Shown piece after piece: positions 56,124-64,000 of a DNA stretch of 64,000 bases; the first letter of the stretch is position 1, and each line of letters begins with the position of its first letter. Source of the DNA: Neisseria lactamica (GTDB lineage Bacteria; Pseudomonadota; Gammaproteobacteria; Burkholderiales; Neisseriaceae); the NCBI RefSeq assembly GCF_901482445.1, contig NZ_LR590477.1, forward strand, positions 1,054,001 through 1,118,000, written 5' to 3'. The position numbers and the translations under genes were made by a program. The notes under the pieces were generated by a model. That model saw nothing but the letters and a program-made list of their open reading frames with translations, was not told the DNA's origin and did not search any database.

Positions 56124-56641
56124 TGCGCCTCTTCCCGATTGCCGCCGCCCTGACGCTTGCCGCCTGCGGTACTGTGCAAAGCACACAATATTTCGTGTTG
56201 CCCGACAGCCGCTACATCCGTCCTGCAACGCAAGGCAGCGAAACCGCCGTCGAAGTCCGTCTTGCCGAGCCGCTCAAACGCGGCGGACTGGTCTATCAAA
56301 CCGACCCCTACCGCATCAACACCGCACAAAACCACGTTTGGGCAGACACCTTGGACGATATGCTCGAAGCGGCGTTAAGCAATGCATTCAACCGTTTGGA
56401 CAGCACACGCATCTTTGTTCCTGCCTCACGCAGCGGCAGTACCGAAAAATGGACGGTCTATATCGACGCATTCCAAGGCAGCTACACGGGCAAAACCCTC
56501 ATCAGCGGCTACGCCGTCCTACCCGACGGTACGAACAGACCCTTCCATATCGAAACCGAACAGCAGGGTGACGGCTACGCCGCTATGACCGCCGCACTCG
56601 AACAGGGACTGAAACAGGCGGCGCAACAGATGGTCGAGTAA
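56123..56641 (+). CDS. pqiC: PqiC-like lipoprotein
   Basis: This 172-residue protein is the outer-membrane partner of PqiB. It has a short lipoprotein signal (LAAC, Cys15) and the ABC-type transport auxiliary domain typical of PqiC/YmbA. The segment TQYFVLPDSRY begins the mature domain. Its start codon overlaps the pqiB stop, so it is cotranslated. A glycosylase gene follows three bases after its stop. Confidence 0.9.
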   Translation: MRLFPIAAALTLAACGTVQSTQYFVLPDSRYIRPATQGSETAVEVRLAEPLKRGGLVYQTDPYRINTAQNHVWADTLDDMLEAALSNAFNRLDSTRIFVPASRSGSTEKWTVYIDAFQGSYTGKTLISGYAVLPDGTNRPFHIETEQQGDGYAAMTAALEQGLKQAAQQMVE

Positions 56642-56644
56642 ACC

Positions 56645-57196
56645 GTGAACTATTGCGAATTTGCCGCCTCACTTCCCGAAAACACCGATAACCCGAACAA
56701 ACATTACCACGACACGCAATACGGTTTTCCGATTGAGGACGACAATGAATTGTTTGAGAGGCTGGTGTTGGAAATCAATCAGGCAGGATTGAGTTGGACA
56801 CTGATATTGAAGAAGCGGCAGGCATTTCAGACGGCATTTGAAAGGTTCGACATCAATACCGTTGCCGCCTTCGACGACACCGACCGCGAACGCCTGCTTG
56901 CCGACGCGGGCATCGTCCGCAACCGCCTGAAAATCGATGCCGCCATTTTCAATGCACGGCAAATCCAAGCGTTGCAACAAGAATACGGCTCGTTCAAGAA
57001 CTGGCTCGACGCGCACCATCCGCGAAGCAAAGACGAATGGGTCAAACTCTTTAAAAAACATTTCAAATTTGTCGGCGGCGAAATCGTCGGCGAATTTCTG
57101 ATGAGTACCGGCTACCTCAAAGGCGCGCACGCCGAAAGCTGTCCGGTTTACCGTGAAACCCTGAAATACCACCCGAAATGGCTCGATGCCGTCTGA
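56645..57196 (+). CDS. tag: DNA-3-methyladenine glycosylase I
   Basis: Tag removes 3-methyladenine from DNA in base excision repair. The 183-residue protein begins at a GTG codon (MNYCEFAASL), three bases beyond pqiC. The family features YHDTQYGFP (Asp/Tyr/Trp pocket) and SWTLILKKRQAF are visible, and the zinc-binding Cys4/His set (Cys4 and later His and Cys near 160-170) appears retained. Its end overlaps the upstream uptake-sequence ATG of the next gene. Confidence 0.9.
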   Translation: MNYCEFAASLPENTDNPNKHYHDTQYGFPIEDDNELFERLVLEINQAGLSWTLILKKRQAFQTAFERFDINTVAAFDDTDRERLLADAGIVRNRLKIDAAIFNARQIQALQQEYGSFKNWLDAHHPRSKDEWVKLFKKHFKFVGGEIVGEFLMSTGYLKGAHAESCPVYRETLKYHPKWLDAV

Positions 57197-57203
57197 AAAA
57201 CCA

Positions 57204-57827
57204 ATGAACAGAAGAACCTTCCTCCTCGGCGCAGGCGCGTTGCTCCTTACCGCCTGCGGCAGAAAATCCGCCCGAACCCACGCCAAAATTCCCGAAGGAA
57301 GCACCGTACTTGCCTTGGGCGATTCGCTCACCTTCGGCTACGGCGCAAACCCTGACGAATCCTACCCCGCGCAACTGCAAAAACTGACGGGTTGGAACGT
57401 CGTCAACGGCGGCGTATCGGGCGATACATCCGCGCAAGCCCTGTCGCGCCTGCCCGCGCTGTTGGCACGCAAACCCAAGCTTGTGATTGTCGGCATAGGC
57501 GGCAACGACTTTCTGCGCAAAGTTCCCGAAGAACAGACCCGCGCCAATATCGCGAAAATCATCGAAACCGTGCAAAAGGAAAACATCCCCGCCGTCCTCG
57601 TCGGCGTGCCGCACATCACACTGGGCGCGTTGTTCGGGCATTTGAGCGACCATCCGCTGTATGAGGATTTGTCCGAGGAATACGGCATTCCGCTGTTCGG
57701 CGGCGCGTGGGCGGAAATTTTGGGCGATAATAATCTGAAATCCGACCAAATCCACGCCAACGGCAAAGGCTACCGCCGGTTTGCCGAGAAATTGTCCGAT
57801 TTCCTGCACGCGCAGGGATTCCGATAA
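57204..57827 (+). CDS. SGNH-family esterase lipoprotein (TesA-like)
   Basis: This 207-residue secreted hydrolase has a lipoprotein signal (LTAC, Cys18), GDSLTFG with the nucleophile Ser (about 41), GGND with oxyanion residues, and DQIHANGKGY with the catalytic Asp/His near the end. The family includes arylesterases and lysophospholipase L1; the substrate is unknown. An alternative ATG 18 bases upstream lies within a DNA uptake sequence (MPSEKP), overlapping the tag stop. I prefer the later start because it yields a good signal peptide. Confidence 0.88.
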   Translation: MNRRTFLLGAGALLLTACGRKSARTHAKIPEGSTVLALGDSLTFGYGANPDESYPAQLQKLTGWNVVNGGVSGDTSAQALSRLPALLARKPKLVIVGIGGNDFLRKVPEEQTRANIAKIIETVQKENIPAVLVGVPHITLGALFGHLSDHPLYEDLSEEYGIPLFGGAWAEILGDNNLKSDQIHANGKGYRRFAEKLSDFLHAQGFR

Positions 57828-58019
57828 ACGCGCGCCACTTCCGTTGAAACACATTATGATGAAACAAGGCAGACGCACAGACACTTCCCCGACAACCCGT
57901 CTGAAATGCACCGACTACGCCATACGCCCCCGGGAAATATCGGCCCTCCGGCATTGGATACGCAAGTCGTTCCGCCGCTTCAGACGGCATATCCACGCAA
58001 CACTATATAAGGAGTAGAA

Positions 58020-60872
58020 ATGAAACTATCTGAATTGTTCAACCCCGACGAATTTGCCGCACGGCATTTGAGTTTCGGCGACGAGGCCGCGCTTTTGGAA
58101 ACGCTCGGCGAGAAAAGTATGGACGATTTTGTCGGCAATACCGTGCCGCAAAGTATCCGTATGCCGTCCGAACTCGATTTGCCCGAGGCCTTGACCGAGG
58201 CGGACGCATTGGCGAAATTGAAAGGCATCGCGTCGAAAAACGTGATCAACAAGTCCTATATCGGCTTGGGCTATTATCCGACCCGCGTGCCGAACGTAAT
58301 TTTACGCAACGTGTTGGAAAATCCGGGCTGGTACACCGCCTACACGCCGTATCAGGCGGAAATCGCCCAAGGGCGTTTGGAAGCGTTGTTGAACTTCCAA
58401 CAAGTGTGTATCGATTTGACCGGTTTCCCTGTGGCAGGCGCGTCTTTGCTGGACGAGGCGACCGCCGCCGCCGAAGCGATGGCGATGGCGCACCGCGTGG
58501 GCAAAGTGAAATCCGAGCGTTTCTTTGTGGATGCGCGCGTGTATCCGCAGACTTTGGACGTGATGAAAACCCGTGCCAAATATTTCGGCTTCGAGCTGGT
58601 GGTCGGCGATTTTGCCCAAGCGGATGACGGCGAATACTTCGGCGCGCTGTTCCAATACGTCGGTAAAGACGGCGACGTGCAAGACTTGCAGGACGTTATC
58701 GGCCGTCTGAAAGCCAAAGGCACAATCGTTACCATTGCAGCCGACATCATGAGCTTGGTCTTGCTGAAACCGCCTGCCGAATTGGGCGCGGACATCGCGC
58801 TGGGCAACACACAACGCTTCGGCGTACCGATGGGCTTCGGCGGGCCGCACGCCGCTTATTTCGCGTTTAAAGACGAGTTCAAACGTTCCGCCCCGGGCCG
58901 CATCATCGGCGTATCCAAAGACGCATCGGGCAAACCTGCCTTGCGTATGGCTTTGTCCACCCGCGAGCAACACATCCGCCGCGAAAAAGCGACATCCAAT
59001 ATTTGTACCGCACAAGCATTGCTGGCGAACTTGGCGGGTATGTATGCCGTTTACCACGGCCCTGAAGGCGTGAAACGCATTGCCAACCGCATTCACGCGC
59101 TGGCTTCCGCCTTTGCCGATGCGCTGGTTTCAGACGGCCTGAATGTGGTTCACAAAGTCTTCTTCGATACCGTTACCGTCGATTTCGGCAGCAAAGAAAA
59201 AGCAGACCAAGTGTTTGCCGTTGCTTTGGAATCGGGCTACAACCTGCGCCGCGTCAACGATACCCAAATCGCCGCCGCCTTCCACGAAACATCCGTGCGC
59301 GAAGATTTGACCGATTTGTACCGCGCATTTGCCGGCAAGGATACGTTCGCATTTGCCGATGATGTCAAAGGCCGTCTGAATGCCAGATTGCTGCGTCAGG
59401 ACGACATTCTGCAACATCCCGTGTTCAACCGTTACCACACCGAACACGAAATGCTGCGCTATCTGAAAAAACTCGAAGACCGCGACTTGGCGATGAACCG
59501 CAGTATGATTTCATTGGGCAGCTGCACCATGAAACTCAACGCGACTGCGGAAATGTTGCCGATTACTTGGGCTGAGTTCTCCGACATCCACCCTTACGCT
59601 CCCGAAGCGCAAACCGCCGGCTACCGCGAATTGCTTGCCGACATGGAAAACAGCCTGAAAGCCATCACCGGCTTTGACGCGATTTCCTTCCAGCCCAACT
59701 CCGGCGCGCAGGGCGAATACAGCGGTATGCTCTCCATCCGCCGCTATCAGGAAGCCAACGGCGAGGGACACCGCAACATCTGCCTGATTCCCAAATCCGC
59801 CCACGGCACCAACCCCGCCACCGCCGCAATGTTGGGCTTGAAAGTCGTCGTTGTCGATACCGACGAACACGGCAACGTCAACATCGACGATTTGAAAGCC
59901 AAAGCCGAACAACACCGCGACGCTTTGTCCGCCATCATGATTACCTATCCGTCCACCCACGGCGTGTACGAAGAAGGCATCCGCGACATCTGCCGCATCA
60001 TCCACGAAAACGGCGGACAGGTTTACATGGACGGCGCCAACCTTAACGCCCAAATCGGCATCATGCAGCCTGCCGAAGTCGGCGCGGACGTGTTGCACAT
60101 GAACCTGCACAAAACCTTCTGTATCCCTCACGGCGGCGGAGGCCCGGGCATGGGTCCCATCGGTCTGAAAGCCCACCTTGCCCCGTTTGCCCCGGGCCAT
60201 ACCTTGACCGACACCCACAGCGCAAGTGCCGGGCAAACTGCCGTTTCTTCCGCCGCATTCGGTTCTGCGTCCATCCTGCCGATTACTTGGATGTACCTGA
60301 CCATGATGGGCAAACAAGGTATGGAGCAGGCGACACGCTGGGCATTGCTCAACGCCAACTACGTCGCCAAACGTCTGGGCGAAGACTATCCGATTCTCTA
60401 CACCGGCAAAAACGGCCGCGTCGCGCACGAATGTATCGTTGATTTGCGTCCGCTCAAAGCCGAAAGCGGCATCACCGAAACCGACATCGCCAAACGCCTG
60501 ATGGACTACGGCTTCCACGCGCCGACGGTTTCCTTCCCTGTTGCCGGTACGCTGATGATCGAACCGACCGAGAGCGAAAGCAAAGCCGAACTCGACCGCT
60601 TCATCGCCGCCCTGAAACAAATCAAACAGGAAGTGCTGAAAGTCGGGCGCGGCGAATGGCCGAAAGAGGACAATCCGCTGGTCAACGCTCCGCATACCGC
60701 ATCCGATGTAACCGGCGAATGGGCGCATCCGTACTCCCGTGAAGAAGCCGTCTTCCCGTTGCCGTTTGTCCGCGAACACAAATTCTGGCCGAGCGTCAAC
60801 CGCGTGGACGACGTGTACGGCGACCGCAACCTCGTGTGCAACTGCCCGCCGATGGAAAATTATGAAGACTGA
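58020..60872 (+). CDS. gcvP: Glycine dehydrogenase (decarboxylating), P protein
   Basis: GcvP is the PLP-dependent P protein of the glycine cleavage system and releases CO2 from glycine onto the H protein. The 950-residue protein holds two tandem aminotransferase-like halves. The cofactor lysine is Lys698 in HKTFCIPHGGGGPG. Lengths and motifs are complete. AAGGAG precedes the ATG. gcvT and gcvH are not adjacent, and no glycine riboswitch is seen in the leader. An uptake-sequence pair and a small Correia element follow. Confidence 0.97.
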   Translation: MKLSELFNPDEFAARHLSFGDEAALLETLGEKSMDDFVGNTVPQSIRMPSELDLPEALTEADALAKLKGIASKNVINKSYIGLGYYPTRVPNVILRNVLENPGWYTAYTPYQAEIAQGRLEALLNFQQVCIDLTGFPVAGASLLDEATAAAEAMAMAHRVGKVKSERFFVDARVYPQTLDVMKTRAKYFGFELVVGDFAQADDGEYFGALFQYVGKDGDVQDLQDVIGRLKAKGTIVTIAADIMSLVLLKPPAELGADIALGNTQRFGVPMGFGGPHAAYFAFKDEFKRSAPGRIIGVSKDASGKPALRMALSTREQHIRREKATSNICTAQALLANLAGMYAVYHGPEGVKRIANRIHALASAFADALVSDGLNVVHKVFFDTVTVDFGSKEKADQVFAVALESGYNLRRVNDTQIAAAFHETSVREDLTDLYRAFAGKDTFAFADDVKGRLNARLLRQDDILQHPVFNRYHTEHEMLRYLKKLEDRDLAMNRSMISLGSCTMKLNATAEMLPITWAEFSDIHPYAPEAQTAGYRELLADMENSLKAITGFDAISFQPNSGAQGEYSGMLSIRRYQEANGEGHRNICLIPKSAHGTNPATAAMLGLKVVVVDTDEHGNVNIDDLKAKAEQHRDALSAIMITYPSTHGVYEEGIRDICRIIHENGGQVYMDGANLNAQIGIMQPAEVGADVLHMNLHKTFCIPHGGGGPGMGPIGLKAHLAPFAPGHTLTDTHSASAGQTAVSSAAFGSASILPITWMYLTMMGKQGMEQATRWALLNANYVAKRLGEDYPILYTGKNGRVAHECIVDLRPLKAESGITETDIAKRLMDYGFHAPTVSFPVAGTLMIEPTESESKAELDRFIAALKQIKQEVLKVGRGEWPKEDNPLVNAPHTASDVTGEWAHPYSREEAVFPLPFVREHKFWPSVNRVDDVYGDRNLVCNCPPMENYED

Positions 60873-60893
60873 CTGTTGAAGCCTTAAAAACAA

Positions 60894-60930
60894 ATGCCGT
60901 CTGAAAGTCCAAACAGGCTTCAGACGGCAT
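60894..60930 (+). terminator. Uptake-sequence terminator of gcvP
   Basis: ATGCCGTCTGAA and its complement lie 13 bases apart, preceded by AAAACAA and followed by TTTA, 22 bases beyond the gcvP stop. Confidence 0.75.
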
Positions 60931-60931
60931 T

Positions 60932-60999
60932 TATAGTGGATTAACAAAAACCGGTACGGCGTTGCCTCGCCTTGTCCTGACTTTTGTTAATCCACTATA
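60932..60999. repeat. Short Correia element
   Basis: A 68-bp element has perfect TATAGTGGATTAACAAAA ends in inverted orientation. It is an internally deleted form of the Correia element and much shorter than the full-length copy at 4924-5080. It abuts the gcvP terminator. Confidence 0.85.
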
Positions 61000-61036
61000 T
61001 CAACGACAAAACAAGTGCAATTCTCACATCAATCCA

Positions 61037-61071
61037 TAAAAAAAACGGAGCAGATACCTGCCCCGTTTTTT
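61037..61071 (-). terminator. Terminator of the cytochrome c5 gene
   Basis: AAAAAACGG...CCGTTTTTT forms a hairpin with A/T-runs on both sides, 15 bases beyond the end of the cytochrome gene on the minus strand. Confidence 0.8.
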
Positions 61072-61085
61072 AATTCAATCCGAAT

Positions 61086-61925
61086 TTAAAATTTTGCGCC
61101 GGATTGGTTGGCCATATAGTCAACGGCCGCTTTGACTTCGTCGTCGCTCAAGCCGGCATTGCCGCCTTTGGCAGGCATCGCATTGAAGCCTTCAAGGGCG
61201 TGTTTGTGCAAGGTTTCTTTGCCTTTTTTGATACGCGGCGCCCAATCGTCTTTTTTGCCTATGCCGGGAATGCCGGGAATCGAACCGCCGTGGCACGCCT
61301 GACAGGTTGCTTCGAAGACTTTTTTACCGTCAACGCCGGCCGCAGGGGCTGCCGCACCCTTGTCTTCTGCCTTCGCTTCCGCCGGAGCTGCATTATCGGC
61401 AGGAGCAGAAGCTGTTCCTGAAGCGGCATTGTCGGCAGGCGCAGCCTCATCAGGATTCGGGAAAGAACCTCCGCTTTTGTTTGCCATGTAGGTAATCGCC
61501 CGTTTGAGTTCCTGATCGGTCAGGTCTGCCGCGCCGCCTTTTGCGGGCATCGCCTTAAATCCGTTCAGCGCGTGTTGGAACAAGGTATCGAAACCTTGTG
61601 CGATACGCGGCGCCCAGTCGCCGTTGTGCTCCAGTTTCGGGGCGTTCGGCACATTGCTGTCCGCCGCATGGCATTGGATACAGATTTTGCCGAAAATCTG
61701 TTCGCCTTGGCGTTCGCCGACGGGGATACCGTCGCCCATCGTCAATTGTCCGACAGGCTGGATGCGGGTCTGCGTTGCCGCTTCCGTAGTGGCATCGACA
61801 TCGCCGAATGAGCCGCTGCCCGCCAGCTTAATCAGGAAATAAAGGACTGCAATAACAATAACGATACCGCTCACAAGGGTAAACAGTGCAGAGCCTTGGG
61901 CTTTATTGTCGCGGAGTTGTTTCAT
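61086..61925 (-). CDS. Membrane-tethered dihaem cytochrome c5
   Basis: This 279-residue periplasmic electron carrier has an N-terminal uncleaved helix (about 12-34) and two class I c-type domains, with haem sites CIQCH (82-86) and CQACH (208-212). The AMPAKGG methionines are the likely axial ligands in each domain. An Ala/Pro/Glu linker (about 156-200) joins the domains. In Neisseria this c5 passes electrons from the bc1 complex to oxidase cbb3 and to nitrite reductase AniA, so it works with aniA at the window's other end. Confidence 0.93.
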   Translation of the reverse strand: MKQLRDNKAQGSALFTLVSGIVIVIAVLYFLIKLAGSGSFGDVDATTEAATQTRIQPVGQLTMGDGIPVGERQGEQIFGKICIQCHAADSNVPNAPKLEHNGDWAPRIAQGFDTLFQHALNGFKAMPAKGGAADLTDQELKRAITYMANKSGGSFPNPDEAAPADNAASGTASAPADNAAPAEAKAEDKGAAAPAAGVDGKKVFEATCQACHGGSIPGIPGIGKKDDWAPRIKKGKETLHKHALEGFNAMPAKGGNAGLSDDEVKAAVDYMANQSGAKF

Positions 61926-62209
61926 TTGGTAGGCCTCGCCGTCAGGTTAGGTTGTGCTGTAAATTATAGTTTGGTGTGTTAAACGCAGTTAACAATATTT
62001 TGCTGGATTATACTGAATTCACAGGGTCTTTCCAATCGCTATCATTGAAAATATGAAAAAATTTGCCAACGGTATCCATATAAAATAAATAATTCGTTGA
62101 AAATACTGGATTATCTCCAAGAAAACATCCCTCACGCCGCCATACGCCGCCTGCCGGCGCAAGATAACCTTTGCCAATTTGCAGAATTTACGTTAACCTT
62201 ACGTTTTCC
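61926..62209. other. Spacer upstream of the cytochrome gene and tRNA-Arg
   Basis: No gene is seen. It must hold the c5 promoter (minus strand) and that of tRNA-Arg. I could not assign either with confidence. Confidence 0.4.
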
Positions 62210-62285
62210 GCACCCATAGCTCAGTTGGAAGAGTGTCAGTTTCCGAAGCTGGAGGTCACAGGTTCGATCCCTGTTGGGTGCGCCA
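62210..62285 (+). tRNA. tRNA-Arg (CCG)
   Basis: The 76-base gene begins GCACCCATAGCTCAG, has the anticodon loop TTCCGAA with anticodon CCG, TTCGATCC in the T arm, and an encoded CCA. Acceptor stem pairs GCACCCA with TGGGTGC are complete. Confidence 0.95.
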
Positions 62286-62295
62286 ATTATAAAGA

Positions 62296-62329
62296 GGCCG
62301 TCTGAAAGATAAATACTTTTCAGACGGCC
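62296..62329. terminator. Uptake-sequence terminator after tRNA-Arg and tyrB
   Basis: GGCCGTCTGAAA and TTTCAGACGGCC form a hairpin followed by TTTT, between the tRNA-Arg gene and the end of the convergent aminotransferase gene. Confidence 0.8.
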
Positions 62330-62349
62330 TTTTGACTTACTTCAAACTC

Positions 62350-63543
62350 TTATTTCAAGACTTCCGCGAATGCGCGGGCAACATAGCCGGTATTCGACGT
62401 ATTCAGCCCGGCGACGCACATCCTGCCCGAATCCAGCAGGTAAACGGCAAATTCGTCGCGCAACCGGCGGACCTGCCCCACGCTCAACCCCGTGTAGCCG
62501 AACATTCCGCGCTGCTTGATGAAATAAGTGAAATCGCGGTCGGGGATTCGGTCGGTCAATACGCCGTAAAGTTTCTGCCGCATCGCACGGATGCGGTCGC
62601 GCATCATATAAACCTCGTTTTGCCACAAAGCGTAAAGTTCGGGGCTGCTCATCACGTCGGCGGCGATATACGCGCCGTGCGCGGGCGGGCTGGAGTAGAT
62701 GCGGCGGACGGTAAATTTGAGTTGTCCGAACACCAAATCCGCTTCTTCCTTATTCGGGCAAACCACGCTCAAGCCGCCGACGCGCTCGCCGTAGAGCGAC
62801 AGGTTTTTCGAGAAGGAATTGCTGACAAACAAGGGCAATTCCATTTCCACAGCCTTGCGGACGGCGTAGGCATCGCTGTCCAAATCGCCCCCGAAGCCTT
62901 GGTAGGCGATGTCCATAAACGGAATCAGTTTGCGCGTTTTGATGATGTGCAACACTTCGTCCCATTGCTGTTCCGACATATCCGCGCCGGTCGGATTGTG
63001 GCAGCAGGGATGCAGGATTAAGACGCTGTTTTCGGGCAGGGTGTTGAAAAACGCGGTCATTTCGTCGAATTTCACGCCGACAGTGGCGGGGTCGTAATAT
63101 GGGTAAGTGCCGACTTCGAAACCTGCGCCTTCAAAAATGCCGCGATGGTTGTCCCAAGTCGGGTCGCTGACGTAGGCGCGCGCTTCGGGAAACCAGCGGT
63201 GCAGGAAATCCGCTCCGACTTTGAGCGCGCCCGAGCCGCCCAAGGTTTGCACGGTAACGATGCGTCCTTGTGCGAGCGCGGGGTTGTCTTTGCCGAACAA
63301 TAAATGCTGCACCGCGCTGCGGTAAGCATCCAAACCTTCCATCGGCAGGTAGGGCGACGGCGCAGGCGCGGCGGCGCGGGCGGTTTCGGCACGGCGCACG
63401 GATTCCAACACGGGCATTTTGCCTTCGTCGTCGAAATAAATGCCTATGCTCAAATTGACTTTTTCGGGGCGCGGGTCGTTTTTGAAGGTTTCGACCAAAC
63501 TCAAAATCGGATCGCCGGGATAGTATTCGATGTGTCGGTACAT
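62350..63543 (-). CDS. tyrB: Aromatic amino acid aminotransferase
   Basis: This 397-residue PLP-enzyme of class I transfers amino groups between aromatic amino acids or aspartate and 2-oxoacids. The cofactor lysine is in NSFSKNLSLYGERVG, HPCCHNPTGAD holds the Asn that contacts PLP, and the N-terminal FKNDPRPEKVNLSIG is typical of the aspartate/tyrosine aminotransferase branch. Aromatic versus aspartate preference cannot be settled by eye. It is followed by a 5-base spacer after trmA, so they form one operon. Confidence 0.9.
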   Translation of the reverse strand: MYRHIEYYPGDPILSLVETFKNDPRPEKVNLSIGIYFDDEGKMPVLESVRRAETARAAAPAPSPYLPMEGLDAYRSAVQHLLFGKDNPALAQGRIVTVQTLGGSGALKVGADFLHRWFPEARAYVSDPTWDNHRGIFEGAGFEVGTYPYYDPATVGVKFDEMTAFFNTLPENSVLILHPCCHNPTGADMSEQQWDEVLHIIKTRKLIPFMDIAYQGFGGDLDSDAYAVRKAVEMELPLFVSNSFSKNLSLYGERVGGLSVVCPNKEEADLVFGQLKFTVRRIYSSPPAHGAYIAADVMSSPELYALWQNEVYMMRDRIRAMRQKLYGVLTDRIPDRDFTYFIKQRGMFGYTGLSVGQVRRLRDEFAVYLLDSGRMCVAGLNTSNTGYVARAFAEVLK

Positions 63544-63548
63544 AGTCC

Positions 63549-64000
63549 TTACCTCTTGCTTTTTCCAAGGATTTTCTTTTTCAACAGTACGCCGCTTTCA
63601 ATATGCGGCGTAAACGGAAATTGATCGAACAGGGCGGCACGCTCTACCGTATGGGTTTGTGCCAAGGTGTCCAAATTGGCACGCAGCGTTTCAGGATTAC
63701 AGGAAATGTAGATAATATTGTCGAACTGCGACACCAGCTTCAAAGTTTCCCCATCGATACCGGCACGCGGCGGATCGACGAAAATAGTGGAAAATGCGTA
63801 ATCCGCCAAAGCAATACCGCCCTCCTTAAGGCGTTTAAACTCACGTTTTCCGGTATAGGCTTCGGTAAATTCTTCGGCAGACAGGCGGGCGATTTTGATG
63901 TTGCCTATCCCGTTTGCCTCAATATTCCATTGCGCCGCGCCTACTGAAGTTTTGGAAATCTCGGTTGCCAAAACACGTTCAAACTTTTCAGATAAAGGAA
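63549..64000 (-). CDS. trmA: tRNA (uracil-54-C5)-methyltransferase, C-terminal part
   Basis: The frame continues through the right window edge without a start, so only the C-terminal 150 codons are seen. TrmA makes 5-methyluridine 54 (ribothymidine) in tRNAs with AdoMet. The fragment holds the FVDPPRAG motif, the active-site Cys in IYISCNPETLRANLD and the conserved end LLFQ/ FPFTPHIESG. tyrB begins five bases after it. Confidence 0.9.
   Translation of the reverse strand, partial: PLSEKFERVLATEISKTSVGAAQWNIEANGIGNIKIARLSAEEFTEAYTGKREFKRLKEGGIALADYAFSTIFVDPPRAGIDGETLKLVSQFDNIIYISCNPETLRANLDTLAQTHTVERAALFDQFPFTPHIESGVLLKKKILGKSKR

Noticed and set aside
57828..58019. Glycine riboswitch upstream of gcvP
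   Set aside because: The 192-base spacer shows none of the conserved glycine-aptamer blocks.
59511..60947. Minus-strand open frame opposite gcvP
   Set aside because: gcvP is complete with its cofactor lysine; the antisense frame has no start signals and a shadow composition.

Overview
The window is a chromosomal segment of a Neisseria species, most likely Neisseria lactamica. The 12-base DNA uptake sequence ATGCCGTCTGAA recurs dozens of times, mostly as inverted pairs acting as terminators. Correia elements and dRS3 repeats are present, genes such as aniA, norB, eptA, hemO and cytochrome c5 are typically neisserial, and a lacY-lacZ operon separates N. lactamica from the meningococcus and gonococcus. 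All assignments come from reading the sequence; no database was searched.

Layout. 1-4.8 kb: truncated denitrification (divergent norB and aniA, then a nirV-like gene). 5-9 kb: a Correia element, a nitroreductase, lipid A phosphoethanolamine transferase eptA (lptA) and serC. 9.2-14.2 kb: the rimP-nusA-infB operon, with a terminator in its leader. 14.3-17.6 kb: a DUF3482 GTPase and its DUF2868 membrane partner, separated by a small AT-rich gene. 17.9-22.6 kb: the AT-rich lac island. 22.7-32.9 kb: amino-acid and housekeeping genes (Na+/alanine symporter, yebC, dsbB, lrp, alr, PFL family, ACT protein, prmB, comEA), including a twin sRNA locus at 26.17-26.46 kb and a dRS3 array at 28.45 kb. 33-38.5 kb: a complete rRNA operon on the minus strand with tRNA-Ile and tRNA-Ala in the spacer. 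38.7 kb: coaBC. 39.96-42.24 kb: an AT-rich graveyard of toxin, immunity and haemagglutinin fragments. 42.3-48.7 kb: spoT, rpoZ, gmk, apt, a HAD phosphatase and trhP. 48.7-52.2 kb: the exchangeable locus between trhP (formerly 'col') and hemO, here holding two lipoprotein genes, a VapC/Phd module and a duplicated gene tail, but no hmbR. 52.2-64 kb: hemO, pqiABC, tag, an esterase lipoprotein, gcvP, cytochrome c5, tRNA-Arg, an aromatic aminotransferase and part of trmA.

How the genes work together. AniA reduces nitrite to NO, NorB reduces NO to N2O, and the tethered dihaem cytochrome c5 at 61 kb is a known neisserial electron carrier to AniA. The twin sRNAs are predicted to inhibit translation of metabolic mRNAs through CU-rich anti-Shine-Dalgarno stretches. 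RimP, NusA, IF2, PrmB, RpoZ, TrhP and the rRNA operon serve ribosome production and transcription, and SpoT/Rel sets (p)ppGpp.

The most unusual regions are the decayed toxin/immunity/FHA array after coaBC, where an SMI1/KNR4 immunity gene seems split in two by about 1.2 kb of foreign DNA, and the exchangeable locus, where a TbpB-like lipoprotein gene is out of frame at a run of eight C and a PIN-toxin module sits between two copies of a lipoprotein gene tail.
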